DNA of 37,546 nucleotides from a virus: positions 1 to 37,546 of IMG/VR virus record IMGVR_UViG_3300006641_000075. The stretch is one strand, 5' to 3'. The translations under genes and the position numbers were made by a program. Positions 31,461 to 37,546 of the stretch are shown here, piece after piece. Every line of letters starts with the position of its first letter. Positions within the stretch are counted from its first letter, which is position 1. The notes beneath the pieces are model-generated. The model saw nothing but the letters and a program-made list of their open reading frames with translations, was not told where the DNA came from and ran no database searches.

Positions 31461-31647
31461 TTATAAGCTCCGTAAGTTCCGCGCGTTCGCGTAACATGCG
31501 CAGCACCGTGTAGCGTTGGTGCAGTCGCACTAAGACGGTCGAGCGCCGCGCGTTGCGCTTTTCGTCTTCCAAAAGGTCCAAGACCTCTTGTTCGGTAAGA
31601 TCGGCCAGCCGATCATTAAGCTCAATCCAGGTTAGATAGTTCGGCAA
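31447..31647 (-). CDS. Small hypothetical charged protein
   Basis: A 66-residue helical, highly charged protein (LADLTEQEVLDLLEDEKRNA, LVRLHQRYTVLRMLRERAEL). No family recognised. Overlaps the helicase gene by 26 nt and the DUF6378 gene by 14 nt, so it is translated with them. Confidence 0.6.
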   Translation of the reverse strand: MPNYLTWIELNDRLADLTEQEVLDLLEDEKRNARRSTVLVRLHQRYTVLRMLRERAELTELINEPS

Positions 31648-32905
31648 GTGCCAACTCCGCTAAAGATTTCTTGTCGTGTAACGCGCTGAATATGCGCTCG
31701 TCAATAGTTTTATTACACATCAGGACATAACACCAGACATCTTTGGTCTGTCCGCTGCGATGCAGACGGCCGACCGTTTGCTCGAATAGCTCCAGCGACC
31801 ACGGCAGGGACAGGAACACGATCTTGTTGCCGCCGTATTGGAGGTTCAGCCCGTGACCGGCGCTCTTTGGGTGGATGGCCAACAGTTCTATTTCGCCTTT
31901 GTTCCAGCGCTCAACAGCGTCGGGCTCGTCAATTGTGCTGACGTTAAACTGGCGCTGAAGCTCCGCTAATTCTTCCTTGTAGTTGTAGACGATGATGGTG
32001 TTATCGTGCTGGTTTTCATCGAGGATGTCTTGGAGGGTGTCGAACTTTTGACGCCCGAACCATCTAGCGTTGCCTTCAGGACCATAAGCGAAGCCGGAGG
32101 TAAGCTGCTGAAGTTTGTTTGTAAGAGCAGCCGCCGTCGGAGCGGTGATCTCCTCATGCACGTAGTCCTTCTTCATCGCCTCATAAGGCGCGCGGTCGTC
32201 TAGCTCGCATCGCATCTCAACGACATGCAGCGGCGGCAGCTTGTCCTTATACTCGCCAGGCTCCAGCACATAAGTCGCGGGCTTGATCGCGTCCATGACC
32301 TTGGGTAGCGCGCCCGGCAACGGCGACCACTCGCCGTAGTCACGATTGACGCAGTAGAAGTATTGTTGCAGGAACGCGCCCTTGGACCGCCCAAGTAGTG
32401 TCTGGTCTATGACCTTGCACTGGCCGAATACGTCTTCTAAGCCGTTCGACGTAAACGATCCGGTCAAGCCCCACCTGATTTCAAACTGATCCAGTATCTT
32501 CATCAGATGCTTGAACCGTTTGCCGCTGGGGTTCTTAAGCCGCGTCAGTTCGTCAAAGACAACGCCATCGAAGTCCTTGGTATCTATCGACGGGATGTTG
32601 TCGTAGTTGGTGACGACTATATCGGCGTCGGACTCAAACGCTTTTTTGCGTTGCGCCGGCGTGCCGACTGCAACGGCTATCTTGAACTCAGGGCACCATT
32701 TCTGCGCCTCGACCGGCCAGACGGACAGACAGACGCGCTTGGGCGCGAGGACCAGCCAACGGTCGCAATACCCGCGCACGGTCAATTCAGTCATGGCCGT
32801 AAGCGTGATTGCCGTCTTGCCCGCGCCAACCGGCGCTAGGATCATTGCCCGATCATGGGCGAAGAGGAAATCGGCGGCAATGTGCTGGTATGGGCGCAAA
32901 TCCAT
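31622..32905 (-). CDS. SNF2-type DEAD/DEAH helicase
   Basis: A 427-residue superfamily 2 helicase or translocase. Walker A APVGAGKT (24-31), motif Ia VLAPKRV, motif II VVFDELTRLKN (D118-E119), motif III WGLTGSF, and the SNF2-like end with SAGHGLNLQ, then LELFEQTVGRLHRSGQ. Size and motif set are complete. It probably acts in phage recombination, replication or repair together with the VRR-NUC nuclease whose gene overlaps its start by 64 nt. Confidence 0.9.
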   Translation of the reverse strand: MDLRPYQHIAADFLFAHDRAMILAPVGAGKTAITLTAMTELTVRGYCDRWLVLAPKRVCLSVWPVEAQKWCPEFKIAVAVGTPAQRKKAFESDADIVVTNYDNIPSIDTKDFDGVVFDELTRLKNPSGKRFKHLMKILDQFEIRWGLTGSFTSNGLEDVFGQCKVIDQTLLGRSKGAFLQQYFYCVNRDYGEWSPLPGALPKVMDAIKPATYVLEPGEYKDKLPPLHVVEMRCELDDRAPYEAMKKDYVHEEITAPTAAALTNKLQQLTSGFAYGPEGNARWFGRQKFDTLQDILDENQHDNTIIVYNYKEELAELQRQFNVSTIDEPDAVERWNKGEIELLAIHPKSAGHGLNLQYGGNKIVFLSLPWSLELFEQTVGRLHRSGQTKDVWCYVLMCNKTIDERIFSALHDKKSLAELALAELSNLD

Positions 32906-33165
32906 CTATCAACGTCCTCTTTAGACCATAAGCAGGCGTAGTTCTGGTTCATTTCGCGCATGTCAGACGCAAAGCGTTGTTGCAGCGGCGATAACTTGCC
33001 GCCGGGGCGCTTTAGCTCGACAAAGTGCGTTGACCCGTCCGCGAAGCAGACAACGCGGTCACTCACGCCGCGATTCGACGGCGAGACAAACTTATATGCT
33101 TTGCCGCCAACGGCTTGCACACATTTGACGAAATAACGCTCTATGTCCCGCTCCAGATCACTCAT
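32842..33165 (-). CDS. VRR-NUC nuclease
   Basis: A 107-residue stand-alone VRR-NUC domain from ATG 33165, chosen because the family's first helix begins there (LERDIERYFVKCVQAVGGKA). Core motifs: RGVSDRVVCF (catalytic Asp) and THFVELKRPGGKLSPLQQRF (the E-x-K of the PD-(D/E)XK fold). These nucleases often accompany SNF2 helicases in phages and can resolve branched DNA. The HNH gene overlaps its start by 8 nt. Confidence 0.88.
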   Translation of the reverse strand: MSDLERDIERYFVKCVQAVGGKAYKFVSPSNRGVSDRVVCFADGSTHFVELKRPGGKLSPLQQRFASDMREMNQNYACLWSKEDVDRWICAHTSTLPPISSSPMIGQ

Positions 33166-33634
33166 GGCGCGCAAATTCCCCATGATATTTATCGTGCTGT
33201 TCAGAGGCGACAAATTTGGCTAAGTCTAGGTCGTCAAAAAATCCTATGTGTTGCTGTTTACTGTGTGGCCGGCTTACAATAACGCGCCATTTAGCAGCTT
33301 TCTTATCCCACCGGACATTTTTAGCCCCGCTTATATTATCGCGCCTGACTTTACGATTATGCTGATTTTGTTCTCGCGTTGCAGCGCGTAAATTTTCAAT
33401 TTTGTTGTTAGTTTTATCGCCGTCAATGTGGTCAACAAACGTCGGTGTATGACCGTGAAACATGAGGTAAATCAGTCTGTGGGCCTGATATTTTTTACCG
33501 TTTATGTTGACGCGCCAATAACCAGTATTGGCAAGCCCGCCGGCAAGCGGCTTGTGACCTTTGCGAGTCTGTCGGTATATTAACTGTCCGTCTTCATACG
33601 CAAAAAGATCAATGACTTGTTGTTGAGTCAACAT
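33158..33634 (-). CDS. HNH homing endonuclease with AP2-like domain
   Basis: A 158-residue HNH protein at the head of the leftward helicase-nuclease operon. HNH core: HRLIYLMFHGHTP (H52), FVDHIDGDKTNNKIENL (D68-H69, N77). The C-terminal half (GAKNVRWDKKAAKWRVIVSR then IGFFDD) resembles the AP2 DNA-binding domain, the same architecture as the gene at 2448-2930 though clearly diverged. AT-richer than its neighbours. ggagc precedes the ATG. Confidence 0.9.
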   Translation of the reverse strand: MLTQQQVIDLFAYEDGQLIYRQTRKGHKPLAGGLANTGYWRVNINGKKYQAHRLIYLMFHGHTPTFVDHIDGDKTNNKIENLRAATREQNQHNRKVRRDNISGAKNVRWDKKAAKWRVIVSRPHSKQQHIGFFDDLDLAKFVASEQHDKYHGEFARHE

Positions 33635-33652
33635 GTTTTTGCTCCTGTCGTC

Positions 33653-33698
33653 AAAAAATGTCTAGCATGGCGCGCGAATCAGTGCTAGAAGATTTTTT
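33653..33698. terminator. Symmetric hairpin with A- and T-runs between divergent genes
   Basis: A perfect 7-bp inverted repeat TCTAGCA (33661-33667) and TGCTAGA (33683-33689), with six A before it and six T after it, so each strand shows a stem followed by a T-run. Between divergent genes a bidirectional terminator is odd; it may instead be an operator, or act on read-through transcription. Confidence 0.5.
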
Positions 33699-33719
33699 AT
33701 GCAACGGTGAGGTATAGTC

Positions 33720-34808
33720 ATGTCACATTCCGCCATAGTAGGTGGGTCTACAGCTAAACGGTTAATTCGGTGTCCTGCGTCGCGTAAGCTGGTCGCCGAG
33801 ATGCCGCCGCAACCGACCAGCAAGCACGCTGAAGAGGGCTCGCGCCTCCACAACGCCATGCACATGATCCTGTCGCACGGCGACAGCGTCGAAGACTACG
33901 CAGACAATGAGAAGCTGATCTTTGCGCTTGACGCGCTCGATCAGATAGACCCTGATAAGCGTCTTGAGTTCGCCACAGAGGTTAATGTTCACTTTGATGA
34001 GTTTCTTGCCGGAGTTTACGGTAGTTGCGATCTCGTTGGCCGTGTGGATGGCCGTGCGGTAGTCCTCGACTGGAAGTTCGGGGATGGCGTCGCCGTAGAC
34101 GTAGAAGAAAACGAGCAGCTTATGTTCTACACGGCCGCAGGGATGCGGACGAAGGAACTTGCTTGGGTTTTTGATGGCGTTGATGAGATTGAGCTTATCA
34201 TCGTGCAGCCGCCGTATGTGAAGCGCTGGACGACGACGAAGGCGCGCATCAAGGAGTTTGAACGCACGCTGTATGACGCCGTGCAGGCGTCGTTCAAGTC
34301 TGACCCGCCCTACGCTTCTGGCGACCACTGCCGTTGGTGCGCGGCCAAGCCTGTCTGTCCGCTATTGACCGGCAAGCTGGAGCGCGCCGTTGCGACGAAG
34401 ATCAAGGCGATTGACACAAGGAAACTGTCAGATGCTCTGGAAATGGCGGCGATTGCGGAAGATTGGGCGAAAGGCGTGCGTGAACTGGCCCAAACGATGC
34501 TGGAGAACAATGTCGCCGTCCCAGGATGGAAGCTCGTCCCCAAGCGCGCCACAAGACAATGGGCCGACGAGGGAAAAGCTAAAGACGCTTTTAGACAAAT
34601 GGGACTTAATCCCGCGGAATTGATGGAACTGAAATCCCCGGCGCAGACAGAGAAAGTGTTGAAGAAGCACAAACTCAGACTGCCGGAAGATTTAACAGTC
34701 GCCATCTCGTCAGGTAACACCCTCGCGCCGGAGAGCGATCCCCGGCCGGCGGTGTTGCAAATAGGTGGCGACATCCGTCGCGCCTTCTCTAAACTTGAGG
34801 TGAAGTAA
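33720..34808 (+). CDS. DUF2800 nuclease (PD-(D/E)XK, Cas4/RecB-like)
   Basis: A 362-residue DUF2800 protein. N-terminal SAKR-like box (GGSTAKRLIRCPASRKLV) and SKHAEEGSRLHNAMH, the nuclease core DLVGRVDGRAVVLDWKFGDG, then ENEQLMFYTAAG, and a cysteine cluster CRWCAAKPVCPLL (about residues 203-215) like the Fe-S site of Cas4-type nucleases. Probably a replication or recombination exonuclease. gtgaggt precedes the ATG, and the stop overlaps the next ATG (TAATG). Confidence 0.9.
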   Translation: MSHSAIVGGSTAKRLIRCPASRKLVAEMPPQPTSKHAEEGSRLHNAMHMILSHGDSVEDYADNEKLIFALDALDQIDPDKRLEFATEVNVHFDEFLAGVYGSCDLVGRVDGRAVVLDWKFGDGVAVDVEENEQLMFYTAAGMRTKELAWVFDGVDEIELIIVQPPYVKRWTTTKARIKEFERTLYDAVQASFKSDPPYASGDHCRWCAAKPVCPLLTGKLERAVATKIKAIDTRKLSDALEMAAIAEDWAKGVRELAQTMLENNVAVPGWKLVPKRATRQWADEGKAKDAFRQMGLNPAELMELKSPAQTEKVLKKHKLRLPEDLTVAISSGNTLAPESDPRPAVLQIGGDIRRAFSKLEVK

Positions 34809-35047
34809 TGTCAGATGAACAGGTAGAGGCTAGAAAAAAGCTAGATGCCACATTTGGCAGTTATGATGAAAAGCGCGCGTTCTATATGGCACACGCGCAT
34901 GATTTTATAACTGAAAAACTAGCGCGCACGCTAAAGAGTGTCGATACGCAGCCGCCGCATGAGCATGAACCGCTTGACGATTGGCGGTATCTACTTCTTG
35001 CGAAAGCGGCGGTGTTATATCTCCAGGGCAAAGCTTATTCTCGCTAA
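34808..35047 (+). CDS. Hypothetical protein
   Basis: A 79-residue charged helical protein (VEARKKLDATFGSYDEKRAF then YMAHAHDFITEKLARTLKSV, DDWRYLLLAKAAVLYLQGKA). No family recognised. Placed between the DUF2800 nuclease and the putative ssDNA-binding protein, and coupled to the former by a TAATG overlap. Confidence 0.65.
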   Translation: MSDEQVEARKKLDATFGSYDEKRAFYMAHAHDFITEKLARTLKSVDTQPPHEHEPLDDWRYLLLAKAAVLYLQGKAYSR

Positions 35048-35059
35048 TCGAAAGGTCTA

Positions 35060-35680
35060 ATGATGTCCAATATTGTAAAGTTCGGCAACGCCAACCTGCC
35101 CACCGCTACGTCGCTTGCGGCGTCGCTGCGTAGCCTCGACGTTGACGCCGGTGTCGGCTCGGTCATCTTGAAGATGGACAAGACCGGTCACTGGGTCTAC
35201 GGCGCGGACCAGACTGAGATCGACAAGGAGGGGCGCTGGGCGGTCAATCCGTTCTCGTTCGTCCACGGTTTCATCGCTTGGGGCGAAGGCGAGGTGCTTG
35301 GCGAGAAGATGGTGTCCATTACGGAGCCGCTTCCCGAACTGGACGTGCCGCCGCCTGGCGCTAAGCGTGGGTGGGAGCCGCAGATCGGTATGAGCGTCAA
35401 GTGCCTCTCTGGCGAGGACAAGGGCGTCGAGGCGCGTTACACGGTCACGTCAGTGGGCGGTAAGCGCGCGATGCACCAGCTTGCCATGAAGGTGGCCGAT
35501 CAGGTGGAGCAGAATCAGGATGCGCCGGTGGCGGTCGTGAGGCTGGGCTCGGAATATTATCAGCACAAGAGCTACGGCCGTGTTTACACGCCAGTGTTTG
35601 ACATCATCGAGTGGATTTCGCTGGAAGGCGAACCCGCCGAGGACGCCGCACCGAAAACCGGCCGTCGTCGTCGCGGATAA
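35060..35680 (+). CDS. Putative single-stranded DNA-binding protein
   Basis: A 206-residue protein with a beta-rich core (GVGSVILKMDKTGHWVYGAD, KEGRWAVNPFSFVHGFIAWG) and a low-complexity C-terminal tail (EDAAPKTGRRRRG). Its place beside a DUF2800 nuclease is where many phages encode a ssDNA-binding protein, and the composition fits, but no fold signature is decisive; the tail is basic, unlike acidic-tailed SSBs. Two tandem ATG codons (35060, 35063) follow aaagg. Confidence 0.55.
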   Translation: MMSNIVKFGNANLPTATSLAASLRSLDVDAGVGSVILKMDKTGHWVYGADQTEIDKEGRWAVNPFSFVHGFIAWGEGEVLGEKMVSITEPLPELDVPPPGAKRGWEPQIGMSVKCLSGEDKGVEARYTVTSVGGKRAMHQLAMKVADQVEQNQDAPVAVVRLGSEYYQHKSYGRVYTPVFDIIEWISLEGEPAEDAAPKTGRRRRG

Positions 35681-35688
35681 TAGGGAGA

Positions 35689-35714
35689 GTGGGGGCGAAA
35701 GCCCCCGCTTTTTT
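35689..35714 (+). terminator. Intrinsic terminator before the second DnaA-like gene
   Basis: Stem GGGGGC/GCCCCC with a GAAA loop (35691-35706), extended by a T.G and a G-C pair, then six T (35709-35714). Strong intrinsic terminator. The ATG of the next gene follows only three bases later, so that gene depends on read-through or has an unusual start. Confidence 0.85.
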
Positions 35715-35717
35715 CAG

Positions 35718-36173
35718 ATGAAGATCATTGACATCATACGCGAAGAGGCCGCGCGCGGCGGCTACACGGTTGAACAGCTACTAGCCAAAGATAACACGGC
35801 GCGCGTTCGTAAGTTGCGCCAATACGCCATGTGGCGGGCGCGCAATGAGACTAAACGGTCTTGGACTGCGATAGGGTTTGCATTCAAGCGCGACCACACG
35901 ACGGTTTTACATGGCTGCCGTCGGATAGAGGCAATGAAGCCGGAAGAGCGCCTAGCTTTACCTGACAGACCTCCTGAAGCTAAACCGCCGACTGAATTTT
36001 ATGTCGGCCGTGACTGCGCCAATGGGCATGGCGGTCTGCGGTATGCAAAGACAAATCTGTGCGTTGGATGCAGAAGGTTACACGGTAGAAGGGCTCGCGA
36101 ACGTGCAAAGACTGACATGGACACCCGAGATGGACGCGCGGTTGGCGTTTCTGGCTGCGTCGCAGTTGAGTAG
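35718..36173 (+). CDS. Second DnaA domain IV-like protein with zinc-finger-like tail
   Basis: A 151-residue protein from ATG 35718. Residues about 30-73 match the DnaA C-terminal DNA-binding domain (RKLRQYAMWRARNETKRSWT then AIGFAFKRDHTTVLHGCRRIE), with the RDHTTVLHG recognition signature. The C-terminal part has a C-x2-GH and C-x2-C pattern (CANGHGGLRYAKTNLCVGC) that may bind zinc. No ATPase domain. It is diverged from the leftward paralogue at 5869-6174. The start lies directly after a terminator T-run, with no ribosome-binding site. Confidence 0.8.
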   Translation: MKIIDIIREEAARGGYTVEQLLAKDNTARVRKLRQYAMWRARNETKRSWTAIGFAFKRDHTTVLHGCRRIEAMKPEERLALPDRPPEAKPPTEFYVGRDCANGHGGLRYAKTNLCVGCRRLHGRRARERAKTDMDTRDGRAVGVSGCVAVE

Positions 36174-36348
36174 CACACAGGCCGCCGCGCTCATGGGCGT
36201 GTCGAAGGAGTGCGTCAAGAAACGAGCGGCGCGGATCGGCGTGCGATTCGGACGTTACCCAGTCAACTTGCGCGGGTGCGGTAGCGGTCACCGCGCCGCA
36301 GACGAACGCAGCGCCGAGCTACTGAGACAAGCGGGGGTGAGGATATGA
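36103..36348 (+). CDS. GcrA/SANT-like helix-turn-helix protein
   Basis: An 81-residue protein from GTG 36103, preferred because agaaggg lies about ten bases upstream. LTWTPEMDARLAFLAASQLS then STQAAALMGVSKECVKKRAA and RIGVRFGR form a tri-helical HTH resembling the N-terminus of GcrA, an alphaproteobacterial cell-cycle regulator, or a SANT/Myb-like domain. Possibly a transcription regulator. Overlaps the DnaA-like gene by 71 nt. Confidence 0.6.
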   Translation: MQRLTWTPEMDARLAFLAASQLSSTQAAALMGVSKECVKKRAARIGVRFGRYPVNLRGCGSGHRAADERSAELLRQAGVRI

Positions 36349-36440
36349 ACGACGAATTTATAGCCGCCGTAGTCGTGTTTGGTTTTGTAGCCGCGTTTGT
36401 TGCGTATCTTGTGTGGATCATCCGGGAGGACTTACGTTGA
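36345..36440 (+). CDS. 31-residue membrane peptide
   Basis: ATG 36345 overlaps the previous stop (ATGA), with gaggat upstream. The product has one transmembrane segment (AAVVVFGFVAAFVAYLVWII) and a charged C-terminus (REDLR). No family recognised. Its 3' end carries the gggagg ribosome-binding site of the next gene. Confidence 0.6.
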   Translation: MNDEFIAAVVVFGFVAAFVAYLVWIIREDLR

Positions 36441-36895
36441 CTGACGACATCGTAGCGCGGCTGCGCGACGCCGCGCAATTGGAAGACAAATGCATCTGCA
36501 TGGCGGAACTTCACGTTTCAGCCGCCGCCGAAATCGAACGCCTCCGCGCCGAACTTGCCGCTACACGGGAAGAACGCGACAGGGCGCGGGCTCAGATGGA
36601 GCCAGACGAAAATAAATTTTTGGCGCTATACGCCGAGCAAGATGCGTTGCGGGACGAACTTGCCGCCGCCGAGTCCATCTTGGTTGAAATAGCTGACGCT
36701 CTAACTACCGCGATCCGCAAAGAACGATGGGACATTGTGATTCACGTTCGCGACGCGGAACTGGAGGCGCTTGTTGAGGACGCATACCGCGAGGGTTGGA
36801 GTGACGGGCATTGCAGCGATGGTTCAAATAGAAATGTCCGAGATGAAGATTGGAAGGGAAGCATGACCCGCGCCGCGCTGAAGGGAGAGAAGTGA
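36437..36895 (+). CDS. Phage accessory coiled-coil protein
   Basis: A 152-residue protein, most likely from TTG 36437 because gggagg lies about ten bases upstream (TTGA overlap with the previous stop). It begins TDDIVARLRDAAQ and has a coiled coil (AAEIERLRAELAATREERDR). A C-terminal tryptophan-rich part (YREGWSDGHCSDG) recurs in related phage accessory proteins. Function unknown. The partial gene at the window end shares the coiled-coil type. Confidence 0.65.
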   Translation: MTDDIVARLRDAAQLEDKCICMAELHVSAAAEIERLRAELAATREERDRARAQMEPDENKFLALYAEQDALRDELAAAESILVEIADALTTAIRKERWDIVIHVRDAELEALVEDAYREGWSDGHCSDGSNRNVRDEDWKGSMTRAALKGEK

Positions 36896-37083
36896 TGAGT
36901 GACCGATACGAATTAGTCGAAACTAATTACGTGACCGACAAACGTATAGTCCATATCTCCAACGTAAGTTGGGCTTTTGCCGATGCATTGCGGGACATTC
37001 TGGAGCCCAAATTCGTAGGCCGCCTGACTATTGAAAATATGATGGAGCCCATTGAAGAGATGATGGAGCCCAGCGATGACTGA
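36895..37083 (+). CDS. Hypothetical protein
   Basis: A 62-residue acidic protein from ATG 36895 (MSDRYELVETNYVTDKRIVH), preferred because it overlaps the previous stop and has gggagagaag upstream. The tail has two EEMMEP-like repeats. No family recognised. Confidence 0.6.
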   Translation: MSDRYELVETNYVTDKRIVHISNVSWAFADALRDILEPKFVGRLTIENMMEPIEEMMEPSDD

Positions 37084-37444
37084 AGAAGAACGCGAGAAGC
37101 TCATTGAGGACATGGCGCGTGCAATTCATGCGACAGAGTGGGACGCGGACCATTATGAGTTTTCAGATCAACCGCTACATATTCAGAACGAGTATCGGAC
37201 GGAAGCCCGCGCCGCTCTCGTCATTGCAGAAGAAGCAATCAGCAAGGATTACCGCGCCCGCATCGCGGAACTGGAGGCGGTGCTGAAAGACGCTACCGTC
37301 AACCTTATCGCAGCCGTGTCGCTTCTTGAAAGCGGAGGCAAGAAAGGTGCGCCAAGTAATAAGATGTTTGAGCAGATGCTTGTTGATTACAAAAACGGCG
37401 TCGAGCGCGCCCGCGCCGCGCTGAATGGAGGCAGGGGTGAGTGA
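37076..37444 (+). CDS. Hypothetical coiled-coil protein
   Basis: A 122-residue charged helical protein (MTEEEREKLIEDMARAIHAT, ARIAELEAVLKDATVNLIAA). The first 20 residues resemble a motif frequent in phage accessory proteins. No function assigned. Overlaps both neighbours by 8 nt. Confidence 0.65.
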   Translation: MTEEEREKLIEDMARAIHATEWDADHYEFSDQPLHIQNEYRTEARAALVIAEEAISKDYRARIAELEAVLKDATVNLIAAVSLLESGGKKGAPSNKMFEQMLVDYKNGVERARAALNGGRGE

Positions 37445-37546
37445 CATTCGATTAGGATTGATGAACGCAGTCGCGGAGATTGAACAGCTTCGCATACAAC
37501 TCGCCGCCGCAGAAACCGAGCGTGACGAACTGCGCGCCGAACTCGC
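37437..37546 (+). CDS. Partial coiled-coil protein cut by the window end
   Basis: Begins at GTG 37437 behind ggaggcagg, overlapping the previous gene by 8 nt, and runs off the window. The visible part (SDIRLGLMNAVAEIEQLRIQ then LAAAETERDELRAEL) is a coiled coil like that of the protein at 36437. If the contig is circular, its continuation should lead to the DNA polymerase locus. Confidence 0.6.
   Translation, partial: MSDIRLGLMNAVAEIEQLRIQLAAAETERDELRAEL

Noticed and set aside
1-37546. CRISPR array, tRNA, integrase, phage RNA polymerase or lysogeny repressor
   Set aside because: Looked for and not seen: no regularly spaced direct repeats of CRISPR type, no cloverleaf noticed, and no gene with the motifs of these proteins. 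A tRNA search program would be needed to exclude tRNAs fully.

Overview
The window reads as most or all of a tailed-phage genome (or prophage-like contig), probably circularly permuted: the last genes run rightward off the end, and the first bases are a stop codon, a ribosome-binding site and the start of the DNA polymerase locus. The sequence is GC-rich with dense, overlapping genes. Virion proteins are of the P22-like podovirus type (P22-type portal, scaffold, coat, gp4 and gp10 homologues), combined with a family A DNA polymerase, a primase-helicase, an M15 endopeptidase endolysin and small basic proteins next to the terminase. Gene content (DUF2800 nuclease, DUF6378, a GcrA/SANT-like HTH protein) suggests an alphaproteobacterial host, but this is inference. 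No integrase, repressor, tRNA or RNA polymerase gene was seen.

Layout. (1) 1-5411, rightward: an HNH endonuclease inserted at the 5' end of the DNA polymerase gene, the polymerase, a second HNH gene, a primase-helicase and a small gene. (2) 5373-8165, leftward: small early genes in a tightly overlapping operon, including a stand-alone DnaA domain IV protein and a 28-residue membrane peptide. (3) 8166-8833: a control region of about 0.67 kb with a sigma70-like leftward promoter, repeated near-DnaA-box elements and several dyads. (4) 8834-31061, rightward late genes: terminase, three small basic proteins, portal, fibre, scaffold, coat (split by a group I intron carrying an HNH gene), head completion, tail and fibre, three ejection-type proteins, and a seven-gene lysis and membrane cassette with overlapping spanins. 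(5) 31092-33634, leftward: DUF6378, a small gene, SNF2-type helicase, VRR-NUC nuclease, HNH gene. (6) 33720-37546, rightward: DUF2800 nuclease, a possible ssDNA-binding protein, a terminator, a second DnaA domain IV protein and small accessory genes.

The most notable points are these. The polymerase-linked HNH element took over the polymerase's original start and brought its own recoded, AT-richer 5' end to rebuild the polymerase. The coat-gene intron has a clear P1 helix with a U.G pair at the splice site. A 9-bp and a 10-bp perfect helix interlock as an H-type pseudoknot just upstream of the gene at 15356. Two stand-alone DnaA-box-binding-type proteins coexist with a perfect inverted pair of consensus DnaA boxes inside the gp4 gene and near-consensus boxes in the early control region. 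A glycine/threonine/serine-rich module is inserted in both the gp10-like protein and the collar fibre. Two intrinsic terminators end directly at start codons. Five HNH genes in 37.5 kb is a heavy load of homing endonucleases.
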